This document shows, in pieces, positions 48,827 to 59,084 of a DNA stretch of 64,000 nt. The stretch lies in assembly GCF_001941845.1 (NCBI RefSeq), contig NZ_CP018870.1:682001-746000 (forward strand), read 5' to 3'. This DNA comes from Streptomyces sp. TN58. Lineage in GTDB: Bacteria > Actinomycetota > Actinomycetes > Streptomycetales > Streptomycetaceae. Made by a program: the position numbers and the translations under genes. How positions within the stretch are numbered: position 1 is the stretch's first letter; each line of letters begins with the position of its first letter. The notes under the pieces are model-generated. The model saw only the letters and a program-made list of their open reading frames with translations, searched no databases and had not been told where the DNA came from.

Positions 48827-49741
48827 TCAGTGGGCGGGCAGCCGCTCCGACTCCCGGACCAGCGCCGCCAGTACGGGGGCGATCAGCGGGTGCGTCTCGG
48901 CGCCGCGGCGGGTCGCCGCGAAGACGCGGCGGGTGGCGGCCGGCCCGGTGACCGGGCGGACCTGCACTTCCTTGAGGTCCATGCCGCGCAGCGCGGAGCG
49001 CGGTACGAGGGCCACCCCGGCCCCGGCTCCGACCAGCGCCGTCACGGCGCGGAAGTCGTCGGAGGAGTGCGCGAACCGCGGCTGGAACCCGGCCAGTTCG
49101 CACGCGAGCAGGGTCACGTCGTGGCACGGGTTGCCGGGGTACTGGCCCACCCAGTCCGAGTCCGACAGGTCCGCCAGCGACACCGCGGGCAGGTCGGCCA
49201 GCGGGTGCCCCGCGGGCAGCACCGCGTCGAAGGGCTCCGCGTAGAGCGGGAGGACCGAGAGCCGGCCGTCGTCCGCGCCCGGCGCGCCCCGGTACTCGAC
49301 CGCGAGCGCGACGTCCGCCTCGCCGTCAAGGAGCAGCGGCAGGCTCTGGTCGCCCTCCGCGTCCCGCACCCGCAGCCGGATCCCCGGGTGGTCGAGCGCG
49401 AGCCGGGCGATCGCGGGCGCGAGGACCTCGGCGATGCCCGTCGCGAAGGCGGCGACCGTGACCTCGCCGCCGGCGCCTTCCGCGTACGCGGCGAGTTCGG
49501 CCTCCGCCCGCTCCAGCTGCGCGAACACCTCGTGGGCGTGGCCCAACAGGATCTCCCCGGCCGTGGTCAGCCGTACGCCGCGGCCGCTGCGGGTGAGCAG
49601 CACGTGGCCCGTCTCCTGTTCCAGCGCCGCGAGCTGCTGGGAGACGGCGGAGGGGGTGAGGTACAGGGCTGCGGCCGCGGCGGTCACCGTACGGTGGTCC
49701 GCCACGGCCCGCAGGATGCGCAGCCGGCGGGGGTCGATCAC
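48827..49741 (-). CDS. LysR family transcriptional regulator
   Basis: 304 residues. N-terminal helix-turn-helix RRLRILRAVADHRTVTAAAAALYLTPSAVSQQLAALEQETGHVLLTRSGRGVRLTTAGE is the LysR signature. The effector domain shows the usual two-lobe alternation. Its start lies 12 bases after the kbl stop, so it is transcribed with the threonine-degradation genes, unlike the common divergent layout. It may autoregulate tdh-kbl-lysR. Confidence 0.9.
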   Translation of the reverse strand: MIDPRRLRILRAVADHRTVTAAAAALYLTPSAVSQQLAALEQETGHVLLTRSGRGVRLTTAGEILLGHAHEVFAQLERAEAELAAYAEGAGGEVTVAAFATGIAEVLAPAIARLALDHPGIRLRVRDAEGDQSLPLLLDGEADVALAVEYRGAPGADDGRLSVLPLYAEPFDAVLPAGHPLADLPAVSLADLSDSDWVGQYPGNPCHDVTLLACELAGFQPRFAHSSDDFRAVTALVGAGAGVALVPRSALRGMDLKEVQVRPVTGPAATRRVFAATRRGAETHPLIAPVLAALVRESERLPAH

Positions 49742-49753
49742 CCCTCCATGATG

Positions 49754-50971
49754 TCAGCCCTGAGCAGCGGAAAGCGCCGCGCGGGCGTCGGTGAAGGCGG
49801 CCACCGCGCGCTCCACGTCGGCCGTGGAGTGGGCGGCGGAGAGCTGGACGCGGATGCGCGCCGCACCCATCGGCACCACCGGGTAGGAGAAGCCGATCAC
49901 GTAGACGCCGCGCTCCAGGAGCAGCTCGGCCATGCGGCCGGCCTCCGCCGCGTCGCCGATCATCACGGGGGCGATGGCGTGGTCGCCGGGCAGGATCTCG
50001 AAGCCGGCCTCGGTCATCCTGCTGCGGAAGAGCGCGGTGTTGGCGGCGAGGCGTTCGCGCAGGTCGCCGGCCGATTCCAGCAGGTCGAGGACCTTGAGGG
50101 AGGCGGCCGCGATGACCGGGGCGAGGGAGTTGGAGAAGAGGTACGGGCGCGAGCGCTGGCGCAGCAGCTCGACGATCTCGGCACGCGCGGCGACGTAGCC
50201 GCCGGAGGCGCCGCCGAGGGCCTTGCCGAGGGTGCCGGTGATGATGTCGACGCGGTCCATGACACCGTGCAGCTCGGGGGTGCCGCGGCCGCCGGGGCCG
50301 ACGAATCCGACGGCGTGGGAGTCGTCGACCATGACCATGGCGTCGTATCGCTCGGCCAGGTCGCAGATCTCCTGGAGCGGGGCGACGTAGCCGTCCATGG
50401 AGAAGACGCCGTCGGTGACGATCAGCTTGCGGCGGGCGCCGCCCTCGGCGGCCTCCTTCAGGCGCGTCTCCAGCTCGGCCATGTCGCGGTTGGCGTAGCG
50501 GAAGCGGCGGGCCTTGGAGAGGCGGATGCCGTCGATGATGGAGGCGTGGTTGAGGGCGTCGGAGATGACCGCGTCCTCGGCGCCGAGAAGGGTCTCGAAG
50601 ACGCCGCCGTTGGCGTCGAAGCAGGAGGAGTAGAGGATGGTGTCCTCCTGGCCGAGGAAGGCCGAGAGCCGCGCCTCCAGCTCCTTGTGCACCTCCTGGG
50701 TGCCGCAGATGAAGCGGACGGAGGCCATGCCGTAGCCCCAGCGGTCCAGGGCGTCCTTGGCCGCGGCGACGACCTCGGGGTGGTCGGCCAGCCCCAGGTA
50801 GTTGTTGGCGCAGAAGTTGAGCACCTCACCGGCAGCGCTGCCGGCGCCGCCCGAGGTGACGGCGACGGCCGCGCTCTGCGGGGTGCCGATGACGCGCTCG
50901 GGCTTGTGCAGACCGGCGGAGCGGATCTCGTCGAGGGTGGTGCGGAGGTCGTCGCGGACGGTCTCGAACAT
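49754..50971 (-). CDS. kbl: Glycine C-acetyltransferase (2-amino-3-ketobutyrate CoA ligase)
   Basis: 405 residues of the alpha-oxoamine-synthase family. [29 protein letters not shown], the PLP-binding Lys250 in [10 protein letters not shown] and [11 protein letters not shown] are all intact. It uses CoA to cleave 2-amino-3-oxobutanoate to glycine and acetyl-CoA. Directly downstream of tdh with a 99-base gap, completing the threonine-to-glycine pathway. Confidence 0.95.
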   Translation of the reverse strand: MFETVRDDLRTTLDEIRSAGLHKPERVIGTPQSAAVAVTSGGAGSAAGEVLNFCANNYLGLADHPEVVAAAKDALDRWGYGMASVRFICGTQEVHKELEARLSAFLGQEDTILYSSCFDANGGVFETLLGAEDAVISDALNHASIIDGIRLSKARRFRYANRDMAELETRLKEAAEGGARRKLIVTDGVFSMDGYVAPLQEICDLAERYDAMVMVDDSHAVGFVGPGGRGTPELHGVMDRVDIITGTLGKALGGASGGYVAARAEIVELLRQRSRPYLFSNSLAPVIAAASLKVLDLLESAGDLRERLAANTALFRSRMTEAGFEILPGDHAIAPVMIGDAAEAGRMAELLLERGVYVIGFSYPVVPMGAARIRVQLSAAHSTADVERAVAAFTDARAALSAAQG

Positions 50972-51070
50972 GCTGCGTTCTCCTTGTGCGGCGGAGGGGC
51001 CGGGCCCCGCGGAGGGGGGAGGGTTTGCGGGGCCCGGCCGGAGGGAGATGGTTCGTGGGGGGTGGGGCGG

Positions 51071-52099
51071 TTACGCCGTCCAGTCCAGGATGATCTTGCC
51101 GCTGCGGGCGGTCGCCGCCTCGTCGAAGGCGGCCTCGAAGTCGCGGTGGGAGTAGCGGCCGGTGATGACGGGGCTGAGGTCGAGCCCGCCCTCCAGGAGC
51201 ACCGTCATCGCGTACCAGGTCTCGAACATCTCACGCCCGTAGATGCCCTTGATCGTGATCATCGAGGTGACGACCTTCGCCCAGTCGACGGGGAACTCCG
51301 TCGCGGGCAGGCCCAGCATGGCGATCCGGCCGCCGTGCGTCATGTTGTCGATCATGTCCCGCATGGCCTCGCCGCGCCCGGACATCTCCAGGCCGATGTC
51401 GAAGCCCTCGCGCAGGCCGAGCTGCGCCTGGGCCTCGGCGATGGAGGACTCGGCGACGTTCACGGCGAGCGTGGCACCCGCCTTGCGGGCGATCTCCAGC
51501 CGCTCGGGGCTCACGTCGGTGATGACGACGTTGCGCGCGCCGGCGTGCCGGGCGACGGCGGCCGCCATGATGCCGATCGGGCCGGCGCCGGTGATCAGCA
51601 CGTCCTCGCCGACCAGCGGGAAGGACAGCGCCGTGTGCACGGCGTTGCCGAAGGGGTCGAAGATCGCGGCGACGTCCAGGTCCACGGCCGTGCGGTGCAC
51701 CCACACGTTCTGCGCGGGCAGGACCACGTACTCGGCGAAGGCGCCGTCCCGGCCCACGCCGAGGCCGATGGTGCTGCGGCACAGGTGGCGGCGGCCGGCG
51801 AGGCAGTTGCGGCACTTGCCGCACACCAGGTGGCCCTCTCCGCTGACCAGTGCGCCGGGCTCGATGTCCGCCACGTCCGCGCCGACCGCCGCGACCTCGC
51901 CGACGAACTCGTGGCCGAGGACGAGGGGCGTCCTGACGGCGCCCTGCGCCCAGCCGTCCCAGGAGCGGATGTGCAGGTCGGTTCCGCAGATGCCGGTGCG
52001 CAGCACCTTGATCAGCACGTCGCCGGGGCCGTACTCGGGCTCCGGGACGTCCATGAGCCACAGGCCGGGTTCGGCTTTGTGCTTGACGAGTGCCTTCAT
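51071..52099 (-). CDS. tdh: L-threonine 3-dehydrogenase
   Basis: 342 residues, the usual Tdh length. Catalytic zinc ligands Cys38 (GICGTD), His63-Glu64 (GHEFVGEV); structural zinc Cys93, 96, 99, 107; Rossmann [22 protein letters not shown]; and [11 protein letters not shown] typical of Tdh. It oxidises threonine to 2-amino-3-oxobutanoate with NAD+. First gene of tdh-kbl-lysR. Confidence 0.95.
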   Translation of the reverse strand: MKALVKHKAEPGLWLMDVPEPEYGPGDVLIKVLRTGICGTDLHIRSWDGWAQGAVRTPLVLGHEFVGEVAAVGADVADIEPGALVSGEGHLVCGKCRNCLAGRRHLCRSTIGLGVGRDGAFAEYVVLPAQNVWVHRTAVDLDVAAIFDPFGNAVHTALSFPLVGEDVLITGAGPIGIMAAAVARHAGARNVVITDVSPERLEIARKAGATLAVNVAESSIAEAQAQLGLREGFDIGLEMSGRGEAMRDMIDNMTHGGRIAMLGLPATEFPVDWAKVVTSMITIKGIYGREMFETWYAMTVLLEGGLDLSPVITGRYSHRDFEAAFDEAATARSGKIILDWTA

Positions 52100-52300
52100 G
52101 GGTGGCTCCAGGCATGCGGAAGGGGGCGCCGTGGGCGTGCGGGGCCCGCGTGGCGTCGGTGACGGGCACCAATCTGCCGATCGCCGTGGTGATCAGTCCA
52201 TCTAGACTTTCTTAAACGGGCCGACAGCGCAGCTTCACGAGCGTGTCTTCACCCCTATGCTCCTCCCTTGACGGGGCAGGGAAAAGGGGAGGTGAGGGGC

Positions 52301-53209
52301 GTGCCGAGTCTGCGCAGCAGGGCTTTTTCGGTCGCCATGGTCGCGGCGGGGCGGCGCAGACGGTTCGCGAGCGCCGACGCGGTGCGGGCCCGGGTGGCGT
52401 CGGCGGCCCGCCGGCCCCCCTCGCATCTGCCGCCGCGCCGGGTGGGCCGCGTCGCGGACGTCTCCCGGACCTTCGTCGGCGCGTGGCCGGTGTACGACGT
52501 CTGCCCGCCGGGGGCGGAGCCGTCGGCACAGGTGCTGTACGTGCACGGCGGCGGCTATGTGGGCGAGCTGGAGCGCCGGCACTGGGAGCTGGTGCGGGCC
52601 CTGGTGACGCGGGCCCGGGCCCGCGTCGTCGTGCCCGCGTACATCCTGGCGCCGCGCGGTACCGCGGACCGGACCGTCCCGGTCGCCACCGACCTGCTGA
52701 GCGGGCTGATCGCGGGCGGCGGTGACGGCGGGACGGTGCTCATCGGCGACTCGGCCGGGGCCGGGATGGCGCTGGCGGCGGCGCAGCGCCTGCGCGACCG
52801 TGACGGCGAGCAGCCCTCGCGGATCGTGCTGGTCTCGCCCTGGCTGGACGTGACGATGAGCCATCCGGACCAGGCCGCGATCGAGCCGGCCGATCCGGTG
52901 CTCGCCCGTGCGGGCCTGGCCGAGGCCGGGCGGCTGTACGCGGGGACGCTGGCGGCCGAGGATCCGCTGGTGAGCCCGCTGCGCGGGACGTTCGGGGGCC
53001 TCGCGCCACTGACGGTCTTCAGCGGGACCCGGGACGTGCTCGCGACGGACAGCCGGGAACTGGTGCGGCGGGCGCGTGCCGAGGGGACCGAGGTGGAGTT
53101 CCACGAGGCGGCGGGGCTCCCCCACGGATACCCGCTGCTGCCGGTGCCGGAGGGGCGGGCGGCCCGGGACAGGATCGTCGAGCTGGTCAGGTCGGCGGCC
53201 GAGCTGTGA
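52301..53209 (+). CDS. Alpha/beta hydrolase, HSL/acetyl-esterase family
   Basis: 302 residues from GTG 52301, which has GAGGTGAGGGG upstream; an ATG-like start further upstream has none. YVHGGGYVGE (oxyanion hole), IGDSAGAGMALAAA (nucleophile), SGTRDVLATDS (Asp) and GLPHGYPLLP (His) give a complete triad of the hormone-sensitive-lipase class. Intracellular esterase. Convergent with the methyltransferase gene that follows. Confidence 0.9.
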   Translation: MPSLRSRAFSVAMVAAGRRRRFASADAVRARVASAARRPPSHLPPRRVGRVADVSRTFVGAWPVYDVCPPGAEPSAQVLYVHGGGYVGELERRHWELVRALVTRARARVVVPAYILAPRGTADRTVPVATDLLSGLIAGGGDGGTVLIGDSAGAGMALAAAQRLRDRDGEQPSRIVLVSPWLDVTMSHPDQAAIEPADPVLARAGLAEAGRLYAGTLAAEDPLVSPLRGTFGGLAPLTVFSGTRDVLATDSRELVRRARAEGTEVEFHEAAGLPHGYPLLPVPEGRAARDRIVELVRSAAEL

Positions 53210-53215
53210 GGCCCG

Positions 53216-53953
53216 CTACGCCGTGCAGGTCATGAGGGAGCTGATCGGCCAGGCGCGGTAGGCCGTCCAGAAGGCTTCGTCGCGGACGGTGTCGGCGGGC
53301 GGCGTCCGGTTCGGCTGCCAGCCCACCGTGACGAAGCCCGCCTCGACGGCCGCCTCGGCGAGGTCGGAGTGGGCCCACTCGCGGAACTCGAACGGCACCG
53401 GCGGCTCGGTCAGGAAGTGGGCCTTCAGCAGCGGCGCGTCGCCGTCGCGGACCCGGTCGAGGATGCGGACCCCGTACGGCGACCAGTCCACCCGCGGGAA
53501 CGCTCCGGCGTTGGGGACGATGGCCAGCAGCCGGCCGCCGGCGCGCAGGTTGGCGCGGACGGACCGGAACATCGCGTGCAGGGTCCGGCGGTCGGGCGCG
53601 TAGCTGAACACGTACGCGGCGGTGGCGAGGTCGAAGGGGCCCAGGTCGGGCAGGCCGGCCGCGTCGGCGACGAGGTATTCGACGTCGGGGCGGTCCTTGG
53701 TCGCCTCGTGTTCGCGGGCCAGGCGGATCATCTCCTCGGAGACGTCCACGCCGACGGTGCGCCGGGCTCCGCCGCGGGCCAGCAGCCGGGTGTTGTAGCC
53801 GTATCCGCAGGCCAGGTCGAGGGCGTCGAGGCCGCGCAGTCCGCCGAGCGCGTCGAGGGCCCCGTGCAGGGTGTAGGTGTCGGCCGCGGAGAAGGCGGCC
53901 GTGCTGGTGGACTGCGCGTAGCGCTCGCCGATGGTGTCGTACTGGAACCGCAT
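53216..53953 (-). CDS. Class I SAM-dependent methyltransferase
   Basis: 245 residues from ATG 53953 (MRFQYDTIGERYAQS). The fold starts with LDALDLACGYGYNTRLLARGGARRTVGVDVSEEMIRLA (motif I and Asp for SAM), then YLVADAAGLPDLGPFDLATAAYVFSYAPDRRTL. It resembles the ubiE/phosphoethanolamine-like methyltransferase clan, probably acting on a small molecule. No operon partner. Confidence 0.88.
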   Translation of the reverse strand: MRFQYDTIGERYAQSTSTAAFSAADTYTLHGALDALGGLRGLDALDLACGYGYNTRLLARGGARRTVGVDVSEEMIRLAREHEATKDRPDVEYLVADAAGLPDLGPFDLATAAYVFSYAPDRRTLHAMFRSVRANLRAGGRLLAIVPNAGAFPRVDWSPYGVRILDRVRDGDAPLLKAHFLTEPPVPFEFREWAHSDLAEAAVEAGFVTVGWQPNRTPPADTVRDEAFWTAYRAWPISSLMTCTA

Positions 53954-54179
53954 GCTCTGCCTTCCGGGGGCCGGCCGGGGTGTGGGACGCGTGCGTATCG
54001 CGCCCGTATCGTGCCCCGCGGCGTGGGCGGACGGCCGCCCGCACACCCGTACCTCCCCCGGACGAGGGAAGCGGTCGGCCTATCGCGGCGGCGTCGGGCG
54101 GGGGCCCGCGGGGACACGCCGCCGCGGCTTCGGAGCCGGGATGCCGATGCCGCCGCCGAGGGCGCATGCTGACTGTGTG

Positions 54180-56330
54180 ATGGCGAGAGCGGGCAGCGTC
54201 GGCGCCGCCGCCGACGCCTTGGTCCAGGCACTCGCGCGGGCCGCCGTGAGCGCCGGGGAGGCCGTGGGTGGGTACGCGGCCGGGGTCTACCTGCGCTCGG
54301 GCTCCGGCGATCTGCTGCAGCTGGCCCTGTTCACGGGACTGCCGCTGCCGCTGTTCCGGCCGTGGTGGCGGATGCAGGTCAACCGGCCCTTTCCGGTCGC
54401 CGAGGCCTACCGCTCGGGGCAGGCCGTACACCTGCCCGACGCCGCGTCGGCCATGAGCCGCTTCCCGCAGCTGGTCGCGGGACTGCCCTTCCCCTTCGCC
54501 TCGCTGTACGAGCCGGTGGTCGCGGGCGCGGAGCGGTTCGGCGTGCTGCTGGTGCTGCGGCCCGCCACGCCCGGTGTCCCGGTCGGCGCCCGCGACCGCA
54601 GACGGCTCCGGGAGGCCGCGGAGAGGCTGGCGGGCGAGCTGGCGAAGCTGTCGGCGGCCGGGGAGCCGGTGGCGTGGGAAGGGGACCCGGTCGCGGTGCC
54701 GCCTCCGCCGCCCGGGGCCGGGGCGGTGGCGGCGGACGCCCGCCGCGCCGTGGACCGGCTCGCGCAGGCGGTGCTCTCCCTGGACCGGCAGGGCCGAATC
54801 GGCTTCGTCAACTCCGCGGCGGAGCACCTGCTGGGCACCGGCGCGGGGCAGTTGCAGGGGCGGCTGCTGTGGGAGGCTCTGCCGTGGCTCGGGCACCCCT
54901 CGTACGACGATCACTTCCGGGCCGTCTTCATGTCCTCGGAGCCGGTGCACTTCTCCGCCCGGCGCGGCCGCCATCCGCCGGGCGAGTGGCTGTCGGTGGG
55001 CCTCTATCCGGCCCCGGACGGCGTGACCGTGACGATCGGCACGGCCGACCCGCCCGCCTATCCGGCCTCGGCCGCCGACACCGGCGCGGACGGGGGCTCG
55101 CCCACGGACGGGGCGTCCACGCTGTACCGCCCGGTGGCGCTCGCCATCGCGCTGACCGAGGCGGTCACGGCCCGGCAGGTGTCGGCGGTGGTCACCGAGG
55201 AGCTGCTGCCCGCCTTCGGCGGCCGCCAGCTCGCGATCTACCTGCTCGACGAACGGCATCTGCACCTGGCCTGGGAGACCGGCTTCCCGCGGGGTTTCCT
55301 GAACCGGTTCGACGGGGTGGCCCTCGACGTCCGGCTGCCGGGCGTGGAGACGCTGACGACGGGCCGCCCGCTGTTCTTCGAGTCGATGCAGCGGCTGGCC
55401 GCTGCCTATCCGGGCATTCCGCTGGACGCGGACGTCGGTGCGCGCGCCTTCCTGCCGCTGATCGCGTCCGGCCGTCCGGTCGGCTCGTGCATCCTCGGTT
55501 TCGACGCGCCGCGCGGCTTCAGCCCGGAGGAGCGTACGGTGCTCACCGCGCTGGCCGGCCTGATCGCGCAGGCCCTGGCGCGGGCCCGGCGCTACGACAG
55601 CGAGGCGGCGCTCGCCCACGGGCTCCAGGCGGCGCTGCTGCCGCACCGGCTGCCGGTGCGGCGGCACGTGGAGACGGTCGGCCGCTATCTGCCCGGTTCC
55701 GCCGGCATGGACGTGGGCGGCGACTGGTACGACGTCGTGGAGACCGGCTCGGGCCGACTGGCCCTGGTCATCGGCGACGTCCAGGGGCACGGGGTGGCCG
55801 CCGCCGCGACCATGGGGCAGCTCCGCAGCGCCGTACGGGCCTTCGCGCTCGCCGGGAGCACACCGGAGCAGGTGGTGCGCGGCACCAACCGGCTGCTCAT
55901 CGACCTCGATCCGGGCCAGTTCGCCAGCTGCTGCTACGTGGTGCTCGACCCGGCGTCGGGCTCGGCCCAGGCCGTCCGGGCCGGACACCCGCAGCCGCTG
56001 CTGCGCCGCCCCGACGGCCGGACGGAGGTGCTGGACCTGGCGGGCGGGGTGGTCCTCGGCGTCGACCCGGAGGCGGCGTACCCGGTGACGGAGCTCCGGC
56101 TGGCGCCGGGCGCGGTGCTCGCGCTGTACACGGACGGGCTGGTGGAGCTGCCCGGTGTGGACATCGACGAGGGGGTGGAGCGGCTGCGGGCGGCGCTGGC
56201 GTCGGGGCCGCCGGTTCCGCTGGCCGAGGCCGCCGACCGGCTGATCGGCGACGCCGCCGACCGGCCGGACGACATCGCGCTGCTGCTGGCGTCCCTCACG
56301 GGCGGCGGCGAGCGGCCCGCGCCACGCTGA
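54180..56330 (+). CDS. PP2C-type phosphatase (SpoIIE/RsbU) with GAF and PAS sensor domains
   Basis: 716 residues from ATG 54180; a GTG one codon earlier is possible. GAF-like domain 1 (about 10-160), PAS-like domain (about 190-275; AQAVLSLDRQGRIGFVNSAAEHLLG), GAF-like domain 2 (about 310-475), and a PP2C/SpoIIE domain (about 495-710) with GGDWYDVVETGSGRLALVIGDVQGHG and DDIALLL. In streptomycetes such proteins dephosphorylate anti-anti-sigma factors to release sigma factors. No anti-sigma pair adjoins. The very short leader suggests a near-leaderless message. Confidence 0.93.
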   Translation: MARAGSVGAAADALVQALARAAVSAGEAVGGYAAGVYLRSGSGDLLQLALFTGLPLPLFRPWWRMQVNRPFPVAEAYRSGQAVHLPDAASAMSRFPQLVAGLPFPFASLYEPVVAGAERFGVLLVLRPATPGVPVGARDRRRLREAAERLAGELAKLSAAGEPVAWEGDPVAVPPPPPGAGAVAADARRAVDRLAQAVLSLDRQGRIGFVNSAAEHLLGTGAGQLQGRLLWEALPWLGHPSYDDHFRAVFMSSEPVHFSARRGRHPPGEWLSVGLYPAPDGVTVTIGTADPPAYPASAADTGADGGSPTDGASTLYRPVALAIALTEAVTARQVSAVVTEELLPAFGGRQLAIYLLDERHLHLAWETGFPRGFLNRFDGVALDVRLPGVETLTTGRPLFFESMQRLAAAYPGIPLDADVGARAFLPLIASGRPVGSCILGFDAPRGFSPEERTVLTALAGLIAQALARARRYDSEAALAHGLQAALLPHRLPVRRHVETVGRYLPGSAGMDVGGDWYDVVETGSGRLALVIGDVQGHGVAAAATMGQLRSAVRAFALAGSTPEQVVRGTNRLLIDLDPGQFASCCYVVLDPASGSAQAVRAGHPQPLLRRPDGRTEVLDLAGGVVLGVDPEAAYPVTELRLAPGAVLALYTDGLVELPGVDIDEGVERLRAALASGPPVPLAEAADRLIGDAADRPDDIALLLASLTGGGERPAPR

Positions 56331-56341
56331 CCGGGTGCCCT

Positions 56342-57184
56342 TCACGGCCGTTCGAAGGCCTGGAGGATCCCGCCGGCCGAGAAGCACAGGGCGCCGCACA
56401 GCGTCCCCCAGTTCGCGACTCCGGCGTCGACCGGGCTTCCGGTGGCGGGCCGGGTGAAGGCGGCCAGGGCGGAGACCATGAACAGCACCGATCCGAACTG
56501 GTTCACGGCGACGATCCACCAGCCGAGGCTGCGCGAGCGCAGGCAGGGCCAGGGGCGGTGGCAGAGCTCGACGAACGCCAGGTGTCCGGAGAGCAGGAAG
56601 AGCAGGCAGCCGATCAGGTCGGGGGTCCAGATCAGCCGGTTGGTCTGCTGGGTGGTGAGTCCCTGGAGGAAGGAGTCCAGGAGGTTGATCCCGAACACGA
56701 GCGTCCCGGCGAACAGCACGAACGTGCTCAGCCAGTCCAGGCGCATCGGCTCGTAGCCCCACCACTTCCAGGCGGTGACGACCAGCCGGCCGCCTCCGGG
56801 TGTGTGGCGCGGCCCGTTGAGGACCTGGAGGAGGGAGACGTAGCCGCCGGTGTTGAAGAACAGGCCGCCCGCGAAGTAGATCGCGGCGCTCTCGGCGGTG
56901 TCGCCCCACCCGAACTGGGCCACGGCGGCGCCGAGGGCGAAGAGGGCGCCGCCGATGACGAAGGCGGCCGATGCGATGCCGTTCAGCCGCCGAAGGCGGC
57001 CGAGGGCCTCGGCGTCGGCGGTCGTCGTGCGGGCGGCCGTCCCTCCCGGACCGCTGACCGCGAGCGTGCCGCGCCTGCGGGCGGATCGCGACTCCCAGAC
57101 GACCGTGTCCCCTTCGGGGCGCTGCCAGGTGAGCCGGGTGGTGAAGGGTCCGGCGCCTTCGGCGCGCTGCCGGGGCGGCTCCAC
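56342..57184 (-). CDS. Multi-pass membrane protein of unknown function
   Basis: 280 residues from GTG 57184, five bases after the GH15 stop, so it is co-transcribed. The N-terminus (FTTRLTWQRPEGDTVVWESRSARRRG, about 14-39) is soluble. Six hydrophobic segments follow, for example LNGIASAAFVIGGALFALGAAVAQ, AIYFAGGLFFNTGGYVSLLQVL and PDLIGCLLFLLSGHLAFVELC. The repeated GG-x-N pattern suggests two three-helix halves. Position after a trehalase-like enzyme suggests a link to sugar or cell-envelope stress, but no function can be assigned. Confidence 0.75.
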   Translation of the reverse strand: MEPPRQRAEGAGPFTTRLTWQRPEGDTVVWESRSARRRGTLAVSGPGGTAARTTTADAEALGRLRRLNGIASAAFVIGGALFALGAAVAQFGWGDTAESAAIYFAGGLFFNTGGYVSLLQVLNGPRHTPGGGRLVVTAWKWWGYEPMRLDWLSTFVLFAGTLVFGINLLDSFLQGLTTQQTNRLIWTPDLIGCLLFLLSGHLAFVELCHRPWPCLRSRSLGWWIVAVNQFGSVLFMVSALAAFTRPATGSPVDAGVANWGTLCGALCFSAGGILQAFERP

Positions 57185-57189
57185 GCCGG

Positions 57190-58992
57190 TCAGCCCGCCT
57201 CGGTCGTGCGCTTTTCCAGACCGGCCAGGGTGAGCGCGGTGTTGACCAGGCCTACGTGGCTGAACGCCTGCGGGAAGTTGCCGAGTTGGCGTCCGGAGAC
57301 GGGGTCGTACTCCTCGGCGAGGAGGCCCACGTCGTTGCGGACCGTCAGCAGCCGTTCGAAGAGGGCACGGGCCTCGTCCTCCCGGCCGGTCAGCTGCAGG
57401 GCGTCGGCCAGCCAGAACGAGCAGGCGAGGAAGGCCCCCTCGTCGCCGGGCAGTCCGTCGACGGAGTCGGCGGTGCTGTAGCGGCGTACCAGTCCGCTGC
57501 GGCCGAGTTCCGCGCGTACGGCGTCGACGGTTCCGGTGACGCGGGGGTCGTCGGGCGGGAGGAATCCGACTCTGGGGATGAGCAGGGTCGCCGCGTCGAG
57601 TTCGCGGGAGCCGTAGTACTGGGTGAAGGTCCCCCGCTCGGGGTCGAACCCCTTGTCGCACACGTCGCGGTGGACCTCGTCGCGCATCGCGCGCCATCGG
57701 GCCACCTCGCCGGGCAGTGAGGGGTCGCTCTCCAGGGTCCGCACGGCGCGGTCCGCGGCCACCCAGGCCATCACCTTGGAGTGCACGAAGTGCCGTCGGG
57801 GGCCGCGGACCTCCCACAGGCCCTCGTCGGGGCGGCGCCAGTTCTGCTCCAGGAAGTCCAGGAGTGCGAGCTGGATCCGCCAGGAGTGCGCTTCGGCGGG
57901 GAGGCCGGCGGACCTGGCCAGGTGCAGGGCGTCCATGACCTCTCCGTACACGTCGAGCTGGAGCTGGTCGACGGCCGCGTTGCCGACGCGGACGGGTGCG
58001 GAGGAGGCGTAGCCGGGCAGCCAGGGCAGTTCGGTCTCGGGGATCCGCCGCTCGCCGGCGATGCCGTACATGATCTGCAGGTCGGCGGGGGCTCCGGCGA
58101 CGGCGCGCAGGAGCCATTCGCGCCAGGCCCGGGCCTCGTCGAGGAAGCCGGTGGTGAGGAGGGAGCCGAGGGTGAGGGTGGCGTCGCGCAGCCAGCAGTA
58201 GCGGTAGTCCCAGTTGCGGACGCCGCCGATCTCCTCGGGCAGGGAGGTGGTGGCGGCGGCTGCGATACCGCCGGTGGGGGCGTAGGTGAGGGCTTTGAGG
58301 GTGATCAGGGAGCGGGTGACGGCTTCCTTGTAGGGGCCTTCGTAGCGGCATTGGGAGGCCCACTCGCGCCAGTCGGAGAGGCTGCACTCCAGGGCCTCGA
58401 AGGGGTCGGTGGGTTCGGGGCGCGGCTGGTGCGAGGGGTGCCAGGTCAGGACGAAGGCGACGCGGCGGCCGGCGGTGACGGGGAACTGCGAGCGGGTGCT
58501 GTTGTCCTGGCCCCAGGTGCGGACGGGGGGCTCGCTGCGGAACCAGGCGGAGTCGGGTCCGGCGACGGCGACGCGTTCGCCGTCGCTGCGGCGCACCCAG
58601 GGCACGACGTGGCCGTAGTCGAAGCGCATGCGCAGGGTGCTGAGCATCCGGACGGTGCCGCTGATGCCCTCGACGATGCGGACGACGTCGGGCGCGACGT
58701 CGCGCTGGGGCATGAAGTCGATGACCTTCACGGTGCCGGTGTCGGTCTCCCAGTACGACTCCAGGACCAGTGAGCCGTCGATGTAGGCGCGGCGGGTGCA
58801 GCGCTCGCCGTCGGCGGCGCCGAGGGGTGCGATGCGCCAGTGGCCGTTCTCCTCGTCGCCGAGGAGTTTGGCGAAGCACGCCCCCGAGTCGAAGCGTGGC
58901 AGGCACAGCCAGTCGATGGACCCGTCGCGACCGACGAGTCCGCTGGTCATGAGGTCGCCGATGAGTGCGTAGTCCTCGATGGGTTGTGTCAT
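57190..58992 (-). CDS. Glycoside hydrolase family 15 protein (glucoamylase/trehalase-like)
   Basis: 600 residues from ATG 58992. Opens with IEDYALIGDLMTSGLVGRDGSIDWLCLPRFDSGACFAKLLGDEENGHW, the conserved start of actinobacterial GH15 proteins. EEIGGVRNWDYRYCWLRDATLTLGSL holds the (alpha/alpha)6-barrel general-acid region. There is no signal peptide, so it is cytosolic and could be an alpha,alpha-trehalase or glucodextranase-type enzyme. A hydrophobic membrane protein gene follows in the same operon. Confidence 0.88.
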   Translation of the reverse strand: MTQPIEDYALIGDLMTSGLVGRDGSIDWLCLPRFDSGACFAKLLGDEENGHWRIAPLGAADGERCTRRAYIDGSLVLESYWETDTGTVKVIDFMPQRDVAPDVVRIVEGISGTVRMLSTLRMRFDYGHVVPWVRRSDGERVAVAGPDSAWFRSEPPVRTWGQDNSTRSQFPVTAGRRVAFVLTWHPSHQPRPEPTDPFEALECSLSDWREWASQCRYEGPYKEAVTRSLITLKALTYAPTGGIAAAATTSLPEEIGGVRNWDYRYCWLRDATLTLGSLLTTGFLDEARAWREWLLRAVAGAPADLQIMYGIAGERRIPETELPWLPGYASSAPVRVGNAAVDQLQLDVYGEVMDALHLARSAGLPAEAHSWRIQLALLDFLEQNWRRPDEGLWEVRGPRRHFVHSKVMAWVAADRAVRTLESDPSLPGEVARWRAMRDEVHRDVCDKGFDPERGTFTQYYGSRELDAATLLIPRVGFLPPDDPRVTGTVDAVRAELGRSGLVRRYSTADSVDGLPGDEGAFLACSFWLADALQLTGREDEARALFERLLTVRNDVGLLAEEYDPVSGRQLGNFPQAFSHVGLVNTALTLAGLEKRTTEAG

Positions 58993-59084
58993 TTGAGCGC
59001 TCTTCCCCTGAATGTCCGGGGCCAATCAGGCTGGGCCCCGGACACCCCGGGACGGCGCCTCCGTGGCTGCCCGCGGGTCGGGCG